A DNA stretch of 64,000 nt. Origin: a virus. The notes under the pieces were generated by a model. That model was not told the DNA's origin. It searched no databases and saw nothing but the letters and a program-made list of their open reading frames with translations. How positions within the stretch are numbered: the first letter of the stretch is position 1; every line of letters starts with the position of its first letter. The stretch spans positions 1 to 64,000 of IMG/VR virus record IMGVR_UViG_3300003690_000002; one strand, 5' to 3'. The translations under genes and the position numbers were made by a program. Shown here piece by piece: positions 44,096 to 55,314 of this stretch.

Positions 44096-47000
44096 TCATT
44101 CGTCGTCTTCTTTAATTAGTGTATCTTGAACAGCTTTTTTATCTTCAAGTTGTGACGTTGCGATCTTCGCTGCTTTTGAGCTTGCTATCTGCGCTTCTGT
44201 TGGCGATGTGCTTATTGTAAATGCCTCTTTCGGAACAGTAGATAACGATTCATAAGGACTAACTTGTTCTGTAGTTGATGGAATCGTTACCCTTGCATCT
44301 ATTTTGACTAATTCTACTAACGAAAAATAATCATATGGCCAGTTATAACTATATGGTAATTCACCCTCTATTGTAGAGGTTTTTCCACCCTGTTCAAATT
44401 TAAACTTAAATTTTGCATCATCTTTTGAATCAGATGTTAATTTATAGTAGTTACTTTTTCCTCTTTGCTTAACTTTAAATACCATCCATCTTAACTTACT
44501 TGGCACTCTTCCATCTGTTGATTTATAAAATTCATTTGCCAAAAGTTGGTGATTTACTGTGGCGTGAGCTGTTTTAAATGGGGTTTTTGGATCCATTCCC
44601 ATATCTGGTGGTAAGTTCTGCCACATGTCTGCTAAGTCTTTTTGGGTAAATTTAACTCCAAAATTAAAAAGATACATCGCAATAGGATTTATATCTGGAT
44701 ATGTAAGAAAATCAAACTGGGGAGGGAATACATAATTTTTCATTGAATTGACCATGTGTCGTATAGACACTCCAGGTCTTTTTGCCTCTTCTATATCTTC
44801 AAGTTTGGTTGCACCTACATTAAGTGCTATAGCCTCTTTTATCATAGCTCTATCAAGAGTAAAAAACTTCTTCTCAACGCCTTCTTCAACAAAAGGTATT
44901 GCCACAACAGCTTCCAAAACTGTTTTCATTTCTGCGACTGTACCAAGTTTATATGATTTTTTTGTATCAAATCCGACAAGATCTGCTAAAGATTTATAGT
45001 TCGGGTATACTCCGATATCAGTTGGATCTATAATATCCATAAATACTCCTTTATTGGATCCAGTTGGAATTTGTCCATATTGGTGCCACATTCCTTTGGC
45101 AATCGAAGCAGTGCCATATTGAGGTAAAGTAACAATTGAGCCGCTAAAATCTAATATTGGACATTCCCATTTGGGTTGAATAGCCCATCGTTGGTTATCG
45201 GCAGAAGAAACTGAAGTTATATTTCCATCTGCATCAAATGTGGGGCTTGGCTCATTTGACAATTGGAGAAAATTTAAACACGAATCAGGTTTCATTTCAG
45301 GTGAAGGATCTCCCTTGTGCGCAGCATAGGGCGAGGCAAACGTATTGTGCACATCCGTACCGTTATCCTGAACCCAATAGTGAGACATCCATTTGGTTTC
45401 TTTAATCCGCCATGGGATTATATTGCAATTATTCATAATTTCTGTCAAGGTTAACCTAAGAGGTTTATCGGGCATGCCTTCTATTGGACCGCCGATTGCC
45501 CCTTTTGCTAGCGCGCCGGTTATTGTAAGTGTAAATTTGAGTCTTGATGACCCATTATAATAAGGTGGTGTGTGCGATGAATATGATGCACTAGTAGTCC
45601 CCTGGATGGTTAAGGAATTTGCTGGTCCGATATCGTCGCTGAGCAGCGAACCTACTGCATAAGGTGGTCCGAATGAAGAACCATAACTATCAATACTTGC
45701 TGTTCTTTCATACATTTTTATTGTTGGCGGATTATAAATAAGATTTGATTCGCGTTGTTCGAGATTCTTCAAAGCAACAGATGGTCGCCACGGAGTATAA
45801 TCTGAAAAACCGTCGCCACCGCCGTTGACTATCTCTGAATTTCTAATTGTGCCATGGCTAAGCTCTACATGCATCACATATGTTGCACCAGATACAACAT
45901 TAAAATAGTTTGGATCTTTTTCCGGAGCCGAAAGCGCTGTTGTCAGTTTTCCACCTGCTAAGAAAAAATCTGGGACTGCTGCTAGGAAGTTATGCATTCC
46001 CAATGTATATAATTGATTGTGAGCTGCTTTGATGGAGGCTGTGCTGTCAATATGAGCATGGGGGTGTGGTTCTGCATCAACAATTAAAATTCCGCCATAT
46101 TTACTTGGATCAATTATTGCTTCAAATGGCATTCTATATCGAGGAAGGGTTTTAATTCTCGGTATACCAGCAACAACAACACCGCCCCGATCAGATTCGT
46201 AGCTATCATTTCTTGAACTGCCAGTAGTAACAAAAGAACCAGTATGAACTGGATAATCAACAGACATGCCAGATTTAATACTATTATATAATATCCCAGG
46301 AGCAAAAAATGGCGTAAGTGCAGTTCTAAAACTTTTCTGAGTGCCGCTTAATTCCACCGTTGGACCATATGATTCTGAAAATAAAGTAGCTAATTGAAGC
46401 GTTCTTAAGGCAGGATAAAATCCATCATATGGTAAAAATTTCATGTAAGCCTTGCATTGCAAACCAAGGTAGTGAGGCTCGTCTGAAACGCTAACATGAT
46501 CATCATTTATTTGATCGAAATATTTTAAAAACTCTGTATTACTGTAAGTTGTATAAAAATTAGCCTCGCCGCTACTACTAATAGAAGAGCCTGTCAGCGA
46601 TAAAAATTTTGGATTTTCTGCTCTAAAGTTTCCGCCGTGTTCATTAATATAAAATGGCATATGCTCACTTATTCTAAATTCGGGAATAATTGTATAATCT
46701 TTACCACAGCGTCTCATTTGATCAGCCCATGTATTATAATTTTCTGGGAACGGATCTTTCCCTGCTTGCGCGCCTGCTTCCCAAAGAGTATCATTAGTAA
46801 ATATTTCTGCACGTGCAGATTGAGAGGTATAAACTTCACCAAAAGTTGATGCAATTGGTCTTGCGTAAAGTGCCCCATATGGTTTCGAGGCTGGTGTTGC
46901 CTGCCAATCAGAATCAGAACCAATATTCCCTGAAAAAACTTGATAATTATTTAATAATTCGCCCGCTCCAGTAAACCCACCACTCAAAATATCAGTGGAG

Positions 47001-50000
47001 GCTGTTAAAAACCCAAGTCTTGCATCTAATGGCCATCTGCTTTGTCTAGCAATAGTCAATCCTTGTGAGTTTGTTATACTAGCGGTTACTAAATCTGTTG
47101 CTCTTCCGTTTCCGGGGTTTTCATATGGTAATTCGACTCGTTGAGTACCATGTGTGGTGCCTCTATCTTTTCTCCAGAACGGCGCAACAAACATCTCTCG
47201 ACTTCTAGCTTTATTAAAATAAGTATATTTTTCTTTTGGATAGATTGTTTCTCGATATAATAATTTTCCAAACTTTTTAATTGGATTTGATTCTTTTGGC
47301 AATGTGATAAGATCGGGATCGTATAATGAAAGAAGCTTGTAGTATTTTTGATTTAGATTTGGTGAAGTAATGCCTAGCTTGTTATTTAATTCGCAGTTTA
47401 CAAATTTTACTAAATTATTAGCATAAGTGTGTCTAACTGACAGTGGTTGAAGCTTGCCATTCTCTGTCTCAATTACAAACGTTTGGCTAATTGGCTTAAA
47501 TTTTGATGTACAAACTGATTCTGAATAATGCGTAAAAGTATCACCTCTAATTGCTTTAGATGATGTAAGCACATTAGAGGACTTCCCCTTTCCATCGTGG
47601 GCAGATTTAATAATAAAAGTTTTTGTTTTTGGGGCGTCTTGTATTGATAAGATATTCTTTTTTCTGTGGAGACGTGCGACTGGATGCTCTCCAGTTCTAA
47701 TTTGCTTCCACGATGGATATCCATAGTTGCCTCCACGGTGGTGTAATAAACCGTTTAAACCACACATGCCTTCGTCGTAATTCACGTAATCTAAAGACAA
47801 TGAATAGCGAGGCTTTACCGCATCAGAAATTGATAAATAATAATTAGGTCCGATGGTAGTAGACGGTGAGTAAATGGTATGATTTCCCAGAATGCCGCTT
47901 ATATGACTAGCTGCGAGGCTGCGACCGTCAATTGAAGCTTCTGGCGGGTATCCAAGAGTGTTCTGAGATGCTGATATAGGCTCATGCATGACCAAATTCA
48001 TGCCGACAAAATCAACTTTTATTCTATGGTAATATGCGGCGCCGTATTGTAAGGCATTTGCCGTAAGCAATCGACTGCCCCCTTGACCCACTGCGGCCAC
48101 TTCGCTCTCACTAATGAATGTAATACTAGTCGATGCCCCGCCAGCATTGCTTCGATCAGGCTCTTCATAACCAAAAAATGGTAGATTCCCAGACATCGAA
48201 GCAGTAATCCATGCATATTGTTTGTCACTTCTTGGAATTTGATGTTGAACCCAATAATTATCATGGACCGTGGCAGTTAAATATGCCTCGCCACCGTAGA
48301 AAGGATCGCCAGAAAATATACTAGATCCAGTATGAGATCCAGAAAGCACTATCCGCTTTCTTGAATTTCTATTAGTTTTATAAAATGATGCGCTACTATG
48401 ATAAGTTGTTTCAGAAACGGATCCACTAGTGCCAGGAAAATATGTTTGATCAGCCAAGAAATAACTTGCTGAATTATGTTGGTCACTAAAATATCCAAAT
48501 TGTTTAACATGGTCTGTATATAATAGTCTAAGAGGTTCTCTGACTGTAAAGTTTCTATAATTTAGCATATTTTGTACAGCGTATTCTTCTGATTCAACAT
48601 CAAGATAACCTCTTGACATAACTTCCGGACCGCCAGGGGCAGAAAATCTTTCTACAAAAACAAACTTATTGGTTCCAGATACAGCCCGGTTAGGAAGTGT
48701 AAAATCGAAAACACCAGAAACGGCAGCAGATTCGACAATTTCTAAAGTAAAACCTTCATTTTTCACAAAAGCTCTATTGTTTGTTCTTCTTCCCGATGTA
48801 TGAAGTATCTCATAATCATGCATATAATTTCCAATTTGCGTCTCATATCTTACACCAGTTGAACCACTTGAACCTGTTGTTTGTCGAATATTTCTAATAT
48901 TCACTGGTCTTTTTGCAGTCCCATCTCTATAGAATGATGCTCTTGGAAGAGTAGAATCGAAACTTCCTATTGGATCACCCTCTCTAAAAGCGGGATTAAT
49001 TACGGAGATGTGATGATTAAGACCAATTCTAAATGCTTCGGGTCTATTATCTTTGGCATCCATTGCGCCGGAATTTATATTAATATGTCGATGTTGATTT
49101 CCTCCGACAAACTTTTCGGTAAATGGACCCTGCATTGGCGTTTCGTAGTCTGGTCCATATATGTCAGCGTGGATATTTGTTATATCATACGTAAACATAG
49201 GTCCGGTGGATGCAGTAGAAGGTTGGTAGCCATAATTGGTAAATCTCGATGACAAATAACTTGGCGAAATTGAAGAACTATGAATATTAAACGGATATAA
49301 AAGATCGCCCTTATATTTTTTATTGTCCTTATGTATTGTTGCTCCAAATCTGGCTTTTGTTTGATCATTTTTATACAAATCATAAGCATCAGTACAATCT
49401 TGAAATAATTCTAAATCTTGACCATATAATGGCGCTGCTGAACCCGTAAAAGAGCGACTAACTTGTGTATACAAAACTGGTTTCAATGAAGAGCTTCCAA
49501 ATCCTTGAAGCGTTTTATAAAAGTCCGGTTTCTTATTGTTAGAATAGTTAATACCGCCGTGTAAAACTTGTGTTTTTTTAACAAATAATTTGTATGGTTT
49601 GGAAAACTTTCTTAATGCGTATGAAGATCCTTCATAGTTATCAACATCATAAAAACTGCTCGATAGATTTGGACCACTCCTCGAAACTACAGTTGTAAAA
49701 GTTTTTAATATAGAGTTTTTATCAGCATCAATATTAGAATCTCCAGACGACAAGGAGGCATCACTTCGCTCTGCACGATCTTTCCACCAAAGACAATTAT
49801 TATATTGTGCTTGTTCGTCTGTTCCACCAGTTAAAGTTGCTGGTGATGATGACGCGCCGTTTTCAACCATAACCCCTATAATATCAGTAAACACAATGCC
49901 ATTGCCAGTTATACCTAGTTGAGTCGCGGTTATAGTTATCCGATTGGAAGTTCCTTCTGCGGCGGTAATCCCTGCGATGCCGTTAGTCACATCCCCGGCG

Positions 50001-53000
50001 CCTGATCCATACGCGACAGAATTGGAAGGCGAGGGAGTACCTCCAGCAATAGCAGTAACGAGGCGTGCGAGCAAGGCGGCGCCGGTTCCGGCTGTGCTAA
50101 CTTCTACTTGATTTGCGGTGGAGGACGAAGGTGTTCCAGCTACCAATTTAACTGTTATATCAACGCCAGTTCCGCCAGCAGCAGTGGGGACATTGACTTT
50201 AAATCTATCATTATTATTATTACCGGCTATTGTTAATAAATTAACTACTTCTGCTTTAATATCGCCGCTCGGTATCGGAGCATGCCCAAATTTCCAATTA
50301 TAGCGTGCGTCTTCTCCACCAAGTAAACTCGCTGCATCTGGCTCAGCGGTTTTCATCTCCAAAGTTGGGAATTTAGTCCAATATTTGTTTCTTTCCAAAA
50401 CATGGCTTTCAACAATCGTTCGAAGGTTTGGAGAAAAGTTTGCTGCGGCTGGGATAAGTTGTAATAACATATCTCCAATAGCAGAATCAACCCATTTATA
50501 GTAACTTACATACCTATCGATATCTGGGGTATTATCGATTCTTTCGAAAAATAATTGTCTTAATTTGGATAAATCTTTATATTCTTGACGATATCTGTTG
50601 ATAGGTTCGCCAATCAAATTATTAAAATCTTTAACTGAAGCAAAATATTTAATTACTTCATCAGAAATTGTTTGATACATGCTTTTTTCAAATGCAAAAA
50701 ATAAATTACCGGGTCGATGATCTTTTGTAAAAACTTTATCAATACTTAATTCAATATTGATCATGTCTTTGCTATTAAGTGTTTCTGGCAATTGGCTTTT
50801 TACGGAATGAACATACTCTCTTTCAATGGAACCACTATCGCTAGTGTAAAAGAAATTTCCTTTACCTGTGTGTTTATTTTTAATAATATTACCAAGCCAT
50901 GAATATCGACTTGATAATGTGGCTGAACCTGTGGCGGCATCTGGTACGAGAAATTGACCGTCTGAGTTTGATCCAGAAACGGTTTCGAAATCCCAATGAA
51001 GTGCCAATGTGTCTATTTTTGGAACATATATAGCTGTGGACCCTGTTGAAATGGTGTTTTGAAACAAATACGCATTTTTATAAGGATCTTCTGCTCCAAA
51101 ATTTAAAGCATCATGGGCGTGCAATTTGATGACATCATTCGATAAATAATCCATCCAATATCTTAATGAAGATATTTTAACATCTGTTCTCTGTAAAATT
51201 GTTCCTGTGAAGTTTGTTCTATGTGCACCAATATATAATCTTTTAGGGGTGGTCATAAAATTGATACCATTATCATATGACATGGTTCCAGTAACTAAAA
51301 ATTCTTCAGCAACAGTATCAGCCACTGCATTAACACCATAAAATTCTACAGTATATGTTTTGCTAAAAACAGCATCGCTTCCAGAAATAAAATCCACAAG
51401 AGGATAATTTGTTGGTTTGACACGAACTGCAAAATTCCATTTTTTATTAGTATACACACCTCTAAACACACTACTGGTAAGATCGGGAATAAAACCGCCT
51501 ATCGATCCAGTTAATCTAAAATAAGCATCCTCGCCGCTATATTGTTCAGTGGCACTATATGACCCTTGCGTAGCTTTTCTTACGGCATATACTTGAAAAT
51601 TTGCATAATCAGGCGCTACTACAGTTAGCCGCCCTGATGCTGTGTGTGCGGTGTGCATTCCAAATAGTGATGATGTATAATGTGGGTAATCAACATACAA
51701 ATCGCTGGCAGGTTCAAACTTTTTAGGAAACATAACTTCTGCTTCAACTGTTGCTGGGAAACCGGCTTCTTTTTTATTACCCCTGGAGGCAGAAATAAAT
51801 GCAACAGAACTAGGACTTTTACTAGAAGTTTGTTGATATACAGTTGCTTCGTATTTTAAATAAGTGCCCGGTGTAGATGCATTAAAATCTACATAATTTT
51901 TTCGTGCTAGAGTTGTTCTATAATTATCTTTAAGTTCATATGTGGCATTCTCACCATAAAGATTTAATTTAACAACATTCTCGTCGATTCCAAAACAATG
52001 TAATAAATTTCGAAACGCAGTCTCCGTTCCTTTTGATTTATAAATATGCGTTAAATTATTATAAATATTTTGATAAATTAAATTTTTAGTATCATGTAGT
52101 TTTTGTTCAAAAGCTTCAGTCTCACTGCGGGAACCAATATTCTCCAAAGTTTCTGCATCTGCAAACAAATCAGGCGTAATAAACCCTTTCGATTCCAAAA
52201 GTCGATGTGAAAAGGGAAGCGGTTTACGACTTCCTGTAGATGGATATGAAGTGTTTTTTAACTCTGTTAAGGATTCAATTTGTAAAAATAATGTGTCAAA
52301 GTAACTTGATAGAATCTGCGTTAATTGTAATAAAGTTCCGTCATCTTCTTCCGTTATCCATTGCGGAATCATATTATATAATCCTGCATTGTTTTCACGG
52401 TCGTAAAGCTCACCTATTTTCTTTTTTTCTACTAATAAATTATTAACTTCTGGATGTATTGAATATATAATTGGGTCTTTATATTCTTGAGTGGCAGCAT
52501 CAGCTTCAACAATTGCAGATGCTGTGTTCCTAGATCCAAGTACGTATCCAGTCCATGTTCCATTGGAAACTCTTCCAGAGTAATCTAAAACTGTCTTATC
52601 TTCTGTTTGTACACTAGAAGTATTGTTAATGCCTTCATTAAATTTATAATATATACCTAAATTAATATTTGCATCGATTGTATTTGTTCCACCTTGAACT
52701 TGCGTAAACCAATGCCTGCCGATATCCCTAGAAGTTCTTGGATTTTTCCAAAATCTAAATTCATCAATTGATGCAGATAGTTTACCCCATCCACGCGCTG
52801 GTGCATCTGCTGAATATCGGCGTTCTCCATCAGATGAGGCTGATGGCGAGGCAACAAGAGATCCGATTGTTGATACTATCGCTCCGCTAACATAGTTAAC
52901 ATTTGTTGAATCAGCAGTTATTTTATGATCATACTGTCCATCAATATATAATTTACAACTTACGTCACTTCCTGTGTTATGAAATACAAAAGCATAATGA

Positions 53001-53797
53001 TGCCATGTGTTTCCTGCAACGAACGTGGTAGTTGCGTTACTAGAACCGATGGATTGCTCTGCAAACCCTGATGTTCCAGACATATATGTAACAAGAAACG
53101 GTGTGGTTGTTAAACCACCAGTCATTTCAATTGTAAGCCTACCATAATTTGCACTAGAAGAATTGCTCGACGTAGTGTGCACATCAAAAATAACTTCTCT
53201 ACCAGTTTGATTTTCTGTATCAAAAGCCTTCTTTTTGAGCCAAAATTCAACTGTGTTTCCTAAATTAGGTCCTCCGCCGATTGCTAAATTTGATGTTCTC
53301 TGTTTTGAATCGTCCCAAATATTATTATTCGGAGAATCTGAATATTTTATATTCGTGCCTGCATTTGGACCACCATATGATAAAATATATTCATAAGATG
53401 CTGAAGCGGGGGCTGCATATCCATTTGATGATGTTCCTGCTAGTGTTCCCCAATCAGTAGGAGAAAATATCGCATATCCGTTTGTTGTTGGATATACATT
53501 GTTAAGAATATACAAATCTAAATATGAAGAACTATTAAACCACTGTGTGCGCTCAATGAGTGCACCATCGTAAGGGTACGTATTGTATATTCTTTTTATA
53601 CTATCTTCATAATATTTTTCTGCAGAGCCGAACTTAGTAAAATTTGATGCACTAGAAAAGTCTATATTTGGTAAAAACCTATCTTTATTGGTGTCGTGTA
53701 CGCCGATGAACGCCTCGCCCTCAATTTCAGATGTAAGATCTGCTCTATTTGTTTTAGAAAGAAGCTTATGTCCTTCGAAAAGTTTTTTAATTGCCAT
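44096..53797 (-). CDS. Giant 3233-residue baseplate/fibre protein with LamG domain
   Basis: This is the largest gene in the window. Residues 180-355 form a LamG/concanavalin-like domain (NTVEFWLKKK, WHHYAFVFHN, KLYIDGQYD, SIDEFRFWKNPR), which commonly binds glycans. At about 570-605 a helical segment with IYKSKGTETAFRNLLHCFGI resembles the KGT motif of phage P2 gpI/T4 gp7-type wedge proteins. Because gp25- and gp6-like genes precede it, a gp7-equivalent role with large extra domains is likely. A Gly/Ala/Thr-rich module at about residues 1178-1327 looks inserted. The rest is beta-rich with many Ser/Tyr/Gly loops; the last 150 residues are charged and Lys-rich. Its ATG overlaps the previous stop (TAATG). 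Confidence 0.55.
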   Translation of the reverse strand: MAIKKLFEGHKLLSKTNRADLTSEIEGEAFIGVHDTNKDRFLPNIDFSSASNFTKFGSAEKYYEDSIKRIYNTYPYDGALIERTQWFNSSSYLDLYILNNVYPTTNGYAIFSPTDWGTLAGTSSNGYAAPASASYEYILSYGGPNAGTNIKYSDSPNNNIWDDSKQRTSNLAIGGGPNLGNTVEFWLKKKAFDTENQTGREVIFDVHTTSSNSSSANYGRLTIEMTGGLTTTPFLVTYMSGTSGFAEQSIGSSNATTTFVAGNTWHHYAFVFHNTGSDVSCKLYIDGQYDHKITADSTNVNYVSGAIVSTIGSLVASPSASSDGERRYSADAPARGWGKLSASIDEFRFWKNPRTSRDIGRHWFTQVQGGTNTIDANINLGIYYKFNEGINNTSSVQTEDKTVLDYSGRVSNGTWTGYVLGSRNTASAIVEADAATQEYKDPIIYSIHPEVNNLLVEKKKIGELYDRENNAGLYNMIPQWITEEDDGTLLQLTQILSSYFDTLFLQIESLTELKNTSYPSTGSRKPLPFSHRLLESKGFITPDLFADAETLENIGSRSETEAFEQKLHDTKNLIYQNIYNNLTHIYKSKGTETAFRNLLHCFGIDENVVKLNLYGENATYELKDNYRTTLARKNYVDFNASTPGTYLKYEATVYQQTSSKSPSSVAFISASRGNKKEAGFPATVEAEVMFPKKFEPASDLYVDYPHYTSSLFGMHTAHTASGRLTVVAPDYANFQVYAVRKATQGSYSATEQYSGEDAYFRLTGSIGGFIPDLTSSVFRGVYTNKKWNFAVRVKPTNYPLVDFISGSDAVFSKTYTVEFYGVNAVADTVAEEFLVTGTMSYDNGINFMTTPKRLYIGAHRTNFTGTILQRTDVKISSLRYWMDYLSNDVIKLHAHDALNFGAEDPYKNAYLFQNTISTGSTAIYVPKIDTLALHWDFETVSGSNSDGQFLVPDAATGSATLSSRYSWLGNIIKNKHTGKGNFFYTSDSGSIEREYVHSVKSQLPETLNSKDMINIELSIDKVFTKDHRPGNLFFAFEKSMYQTISDEVIKYFASVKDFNNLIGEPINRYRQEYKDLSKLRQLFFERIDNTPDIDRYVSYYKWVDSAIGDMLLQLIPAAANFSPNLRTIVESHVLERNKYWTKFPTLEMKTAEPDAASLLGGEDARYNWKFGHAPIPSGDIKAEVVNLLTIAGNNNNDRFKVNVPTAAGGTGVDITVKLVAGTPSSSTANQVEVSTAGTGAALLARLVTAIAGGTPSPSNSVAYGSGAGDVTNGIAGITAAEGTSNRITITATQLGITGNGIVFTDIIGVMVENGASSSPATLTGGTDEQAQYNNCLWWKDRAERSDASLSSGDSNIDADKNSILKTFTTVVSRSGPNLSSSFYDVDNYEGSSYALRKFSKPYKLFVKKTQVLHGGINYSNNKKPDFYKTLQGFGSSSLKPVLYTQVSRSFTGSAAPLYGQDLELFQDCTDAYDLYKNDQTKARFGATIHKDNKKYKGDLLYPFNIHSSSISPSYLSSRFTNYGYQPSTASTGPMFTYDITNIHADIYGPDYETPMQGPFTEKFVGGNQHRHININSGAMDAKDNRPEAFRIGLNHHISVINPAFREGDPIGSFDSTLPRASFYRDGTAKRPVNIRNIRQTTGSSGSTGVRYETQIGNYMHDYEILHTSGRRTNNRAFVKNEGFTLEIVESAAVSGVFDFTLPNRAVSGTNKFVFVERFSAPGGPEVMSRGYLDVESEEYAVQNMLNYRNFTVREPLRLLYTDHVKQFGYFSDQHNSASYFLADQTYFPGTSGSVSETTYHSSASFYKTNRNSRKRIVLSGSHTGSSIFSGDPFYGGEAYLTATVHDNYWVQHQIPRSDKQYAWITASMSGNLPFFGYEEPDRSNAGGASTSITFISESEVAAVGQGGSRLLTANALQYGAAYYHRIKVDFVGMNLVMHEPISASQNTLGYPPEASIDGRSLAASHISGILGNHTIYSPSTTIGPNYYLSISDAVKPRYSLSLDYVNYDEGMCGLNGLLHHRGGNYGYPSWKQIRTGEHPVARLHRKKNILSIQDAPKTKTFIIKSAHDGKGKSSNVLTSSKAIRGDTFTHYSESVCTSKFKPISQTFVIETENGKLQPLSVRHTYANNLVKFVNCELNNKLGITSPNLNQKYYKLLSLYDPDLITLPKESNPIKKFGKLLYRETIYPKEKYTYFNKARSREMFVAPFWRKDRGTTHGTQRVELPYENPGNGRATDLVTASITNSQGLTIARQSRWPLDARLGFLTASTDILSGGFTGAGELLNNYQVFSGNIGSDSDWQATPASKPYGALYARPIASTFGEVYTSQSARAEIFTNDTLWEAGAQAGKDPFPENYNTWADQMRRCGKDYTIIPEFRISEHMPFYINEHGGNFRAENPKFLSLTGSSISSSGEANFYTTYSNTEFLKYFDQINDDHVSVSDEPHYLGLQCKAYMKFLPYDGFYPALRTLQLATLFSESYGPTVELSGTQKSFRTALTPFFAPGILYNSIKSGMSVDYPVHTGSFVTTGSSRNDSYESDRGGVVVAGIPRIKTLPRYRMPFEAIIDPSKYGGILIVDAEPHPHAHIDSTASIKAAHNQLYTLGMHNFLAAVPDFFLAGGKLTTALSAPEKDPNYFNVVSGATYVMHVELSHGTIRNSEIVNGGGDGFSDYTPWRPSVALKNLEQRESNLIYNPPTIKMYERTASIDSYGSSFGPPYAVGSLLSDDIGPANSLTIQGTTSASYSSHTPPYYNGSSRLKFTLTITGALAKGAIGGPIEGMPDKPLRLTLTEIMNNCNIIPWRIKETKWMSHYWVQDNGTDVHNTFASPYAAHKGDPSPEMKPDSCLNFLQLSNEPSPTFDADGNITSVSSADNQRWAIQPKWECPILDFSGSIVTLPQYGTASIAKGMWHQYGQIPTGSNKGVFMDIIDPTDIGVYPNYKSLADLVGFDTKKSYKLGTVAEMKTVLEAVVAIPFVEEGVEKKFFTLDRAMIKEAIALNVGATKLEDIEEAKRPGVSIRHMVNSMKNYVFPPQFDFLTYPDINPIAMYLFNFGVKFTQKDLADMWQNLPPDMGMDPKTPFKTAHATVNHQLLANEFYKSTDGRVPSKLRWMVFKVKQRGKSNYYKLTSDSKDDAKFKFKFEQGGKTSTIEGELPYSYNWPYDYFSLVELVKIDARVTIPSTTEQVSPYESLSTVPKEAFTISTSPTEAQIASSKAAKIATSQLEDKKAVQDTLIKEDDE
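49815..50265 (-). other. Inserted Gly/Ala/Thr-rich module within the giant gene
   Basis: About 150 codons differ sharply from their surroundings in composition: Gly, Ala, Thr, Val and Ser dominate, and the DNA is clearly richer in G+C. The module begins near GDIKAEVVNLLTIAG and ends near TLTGGTDEQAQ. The flanking sequence reads as if it could join directly (HAPIP...YNNCLWWKDRAER). It probably folds as a small beta-domain of the kind exchanged between phage structural proteins. Confidence 0.5.
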
Positions 53798-55314
53798 TAT
53801 TGTTCAACCCTAAATGAAAACAACTCCGACTGCTCGTGGTATGAATTATTAATATAATAAACAAATTTAATTCCATACTGATAATCTGGTTCTAATAGCT
53901 TCATATCTAAATCAAAATAATTTCCAGATACGTCAAAAGAAGTTTTTGTATAATTTGTGCTGCCAGAGCCATATTCTATAACATCTTTATCGTCAGAAAT
54001 TCTAATTATTTTATAATATGCATTATCAATTGTTGTTCCCGTTATAACCATTGTAGCTTTTGAATAAATTGTTGGGTTCCAATTTTTTTCTCTAATATAA
54101 AATCTAAATCTTGCATTTTCATCTTTATGATAGGTTGATTTAAGATTGGTGCACGCCGTAACAAATTTTGGGCTTGGATTATATCCAGAACCTAGTAAAA
54201 CGTCTGGAAAAATTGAACCACTATAATATTCTACACTAGCGCTATGCCAGACATCATTAAGTGTAATTAATGGGGTAGCTGTAGCAGTGATTGCCAACGA
54301 AGCAGAATAAGTTCCAGTTGTTACATATCCACCAGTAATATTTGTGTTACCATCATAAAGATATAATTTTGATCCAGATGGGGTTGTTGATCCAGAATAT
54401 AAACTAACTAATATCGTACCTGTATCCACACCCGGAATATTTTTCAATTGCCCTCTGACATAGTTATAAAGATATAAAGTATTTAAATTATCAGCTGCTG
54501 AAGCTAGTGAGCTACTATAGTAAAAATTACCCCTATCGTCTTGTGTCGAAGAATCCCATTGTGCCTCAATTACTGGTCGTTTATAAAAATACTCCGTTCC
54601 TTTTCCAAAAAATCTTTTTGTATAATAAGATCTTGATGCGCCTGTTACATTATGAAGAACATATTTGCTAGTACCTGATCCTGAGTTTTCTCCGGTGGAA
54701 CTTGAAAAATAAGCTTCATGACTAGCAGTTAATTTTATTAAAATGCCATAATTTGTTTTTGAACCCAGAACGTTTCCGGTGCTATTAACCCACTGTTCAA
54801 CCAATTGTGTAATATCAACTTCTAGATCTTCAGTTCCATTAAGAAATGACATTTCAAAAGATGAAGACGCATCAACATATACATCTGCTCCTGCCGTTAC
54901 CCACGATACGTTTTTTGAGGCTGTTAGCCAATTTGATAAATCTTCATCTTTATATGTTTCCATGTCTAGACCAAAGCCTTCACTCCAAGACGTCGAAACT
55001 GCGTTGACAGTTGCTTTAAAATCTTTAGGTAAAGTTAATGAATGTTCAGCATTATATAACTTTAAAATAAAATTAACGCTTCCGCTCGCTGGAATGGTAC
55101 TGCTAAGCCTATCTGTTGCAATATCAGCAGATGGGAATTGTATCAGAACTCTTGCCAATTCAGCAGAACTAGTATTTGCCTGTGCGTAAATTGAAAAAAT
55201 TTCCAAAGTATCGGAAGCGCCCATATTCGATCCTGTTCCCCGAGTAGATAAATTTGACTTATACGCATTTGTTATTGTATTGTCTTTGTTTGCTATATAT
55301 CTTTTAATAGCCAC
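53797..55314 (-). CDS. DNRLRE-like virion protein next to baseplate wedge genes
   Basis: The product has 505 residues and starts at a GTG that overlaps the gp6-like stop (TAGTG). The first 220 residues resemble a DNRLRE-type beta-sandwich: MAIKRYIANKDNTITNAY, then LEIFSIYAQ, ARVLIQFPSADI, and a later DITQLVEQWV plus NYGILIKL. This pattern occurs on surface and virion proteins. The second half is Tyr/Ser/Thr-rich with many strands and a C-terminal YINNSYHEQSELFSFRVEQ. Its position between gp6-like and the giant wedge/fibre protein suggests a baseplate component, perhaps anchoring fibres. Confidence 0.5.
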   Translation of the reverse strand: MAIKRYIANKDNTITNAYKSNLSTRGTGSNMGASDTLEIFSIYAQANTSSAELARVLIQFPSADIATDRLSSTIPASGSVNFILKLYNAEHSLTLPKDFKATVNAVSTSWSEGFGLDMETYKDEDLSNWLTASKNVSWVTAGADVYVDASSSFEMSFLNGTEDLEVDITQLVEQWVNSTGNVLGSKTNYGILIKLTASHEAYFSSSTGENSGSGTSKYVLHNVTGASRSYYTKRFFGKGTEYFYKRPVIEAQWDSSTQDDRGNFYYSSSLASAADNLNTLYLYNYVRGQLKNIPGVDTGTILVSLYSGSTTPSGSKLYLYDGNTNITGGYVTTGTYSASLAITATATPLITLNDVWHSASVEYYSGSIFPDVLLGSGYNPSPKFVTACTNLKSTYHKDENARFRFYIREKNWNPTIYSKATMVITGTTIDNAYYKIIRISDDKDVIEYGSGSTNYTKTSFDVSGNYFDLDMKLLEPDYQYGIKFVYYINNSYHEQSELFSFRVEQ

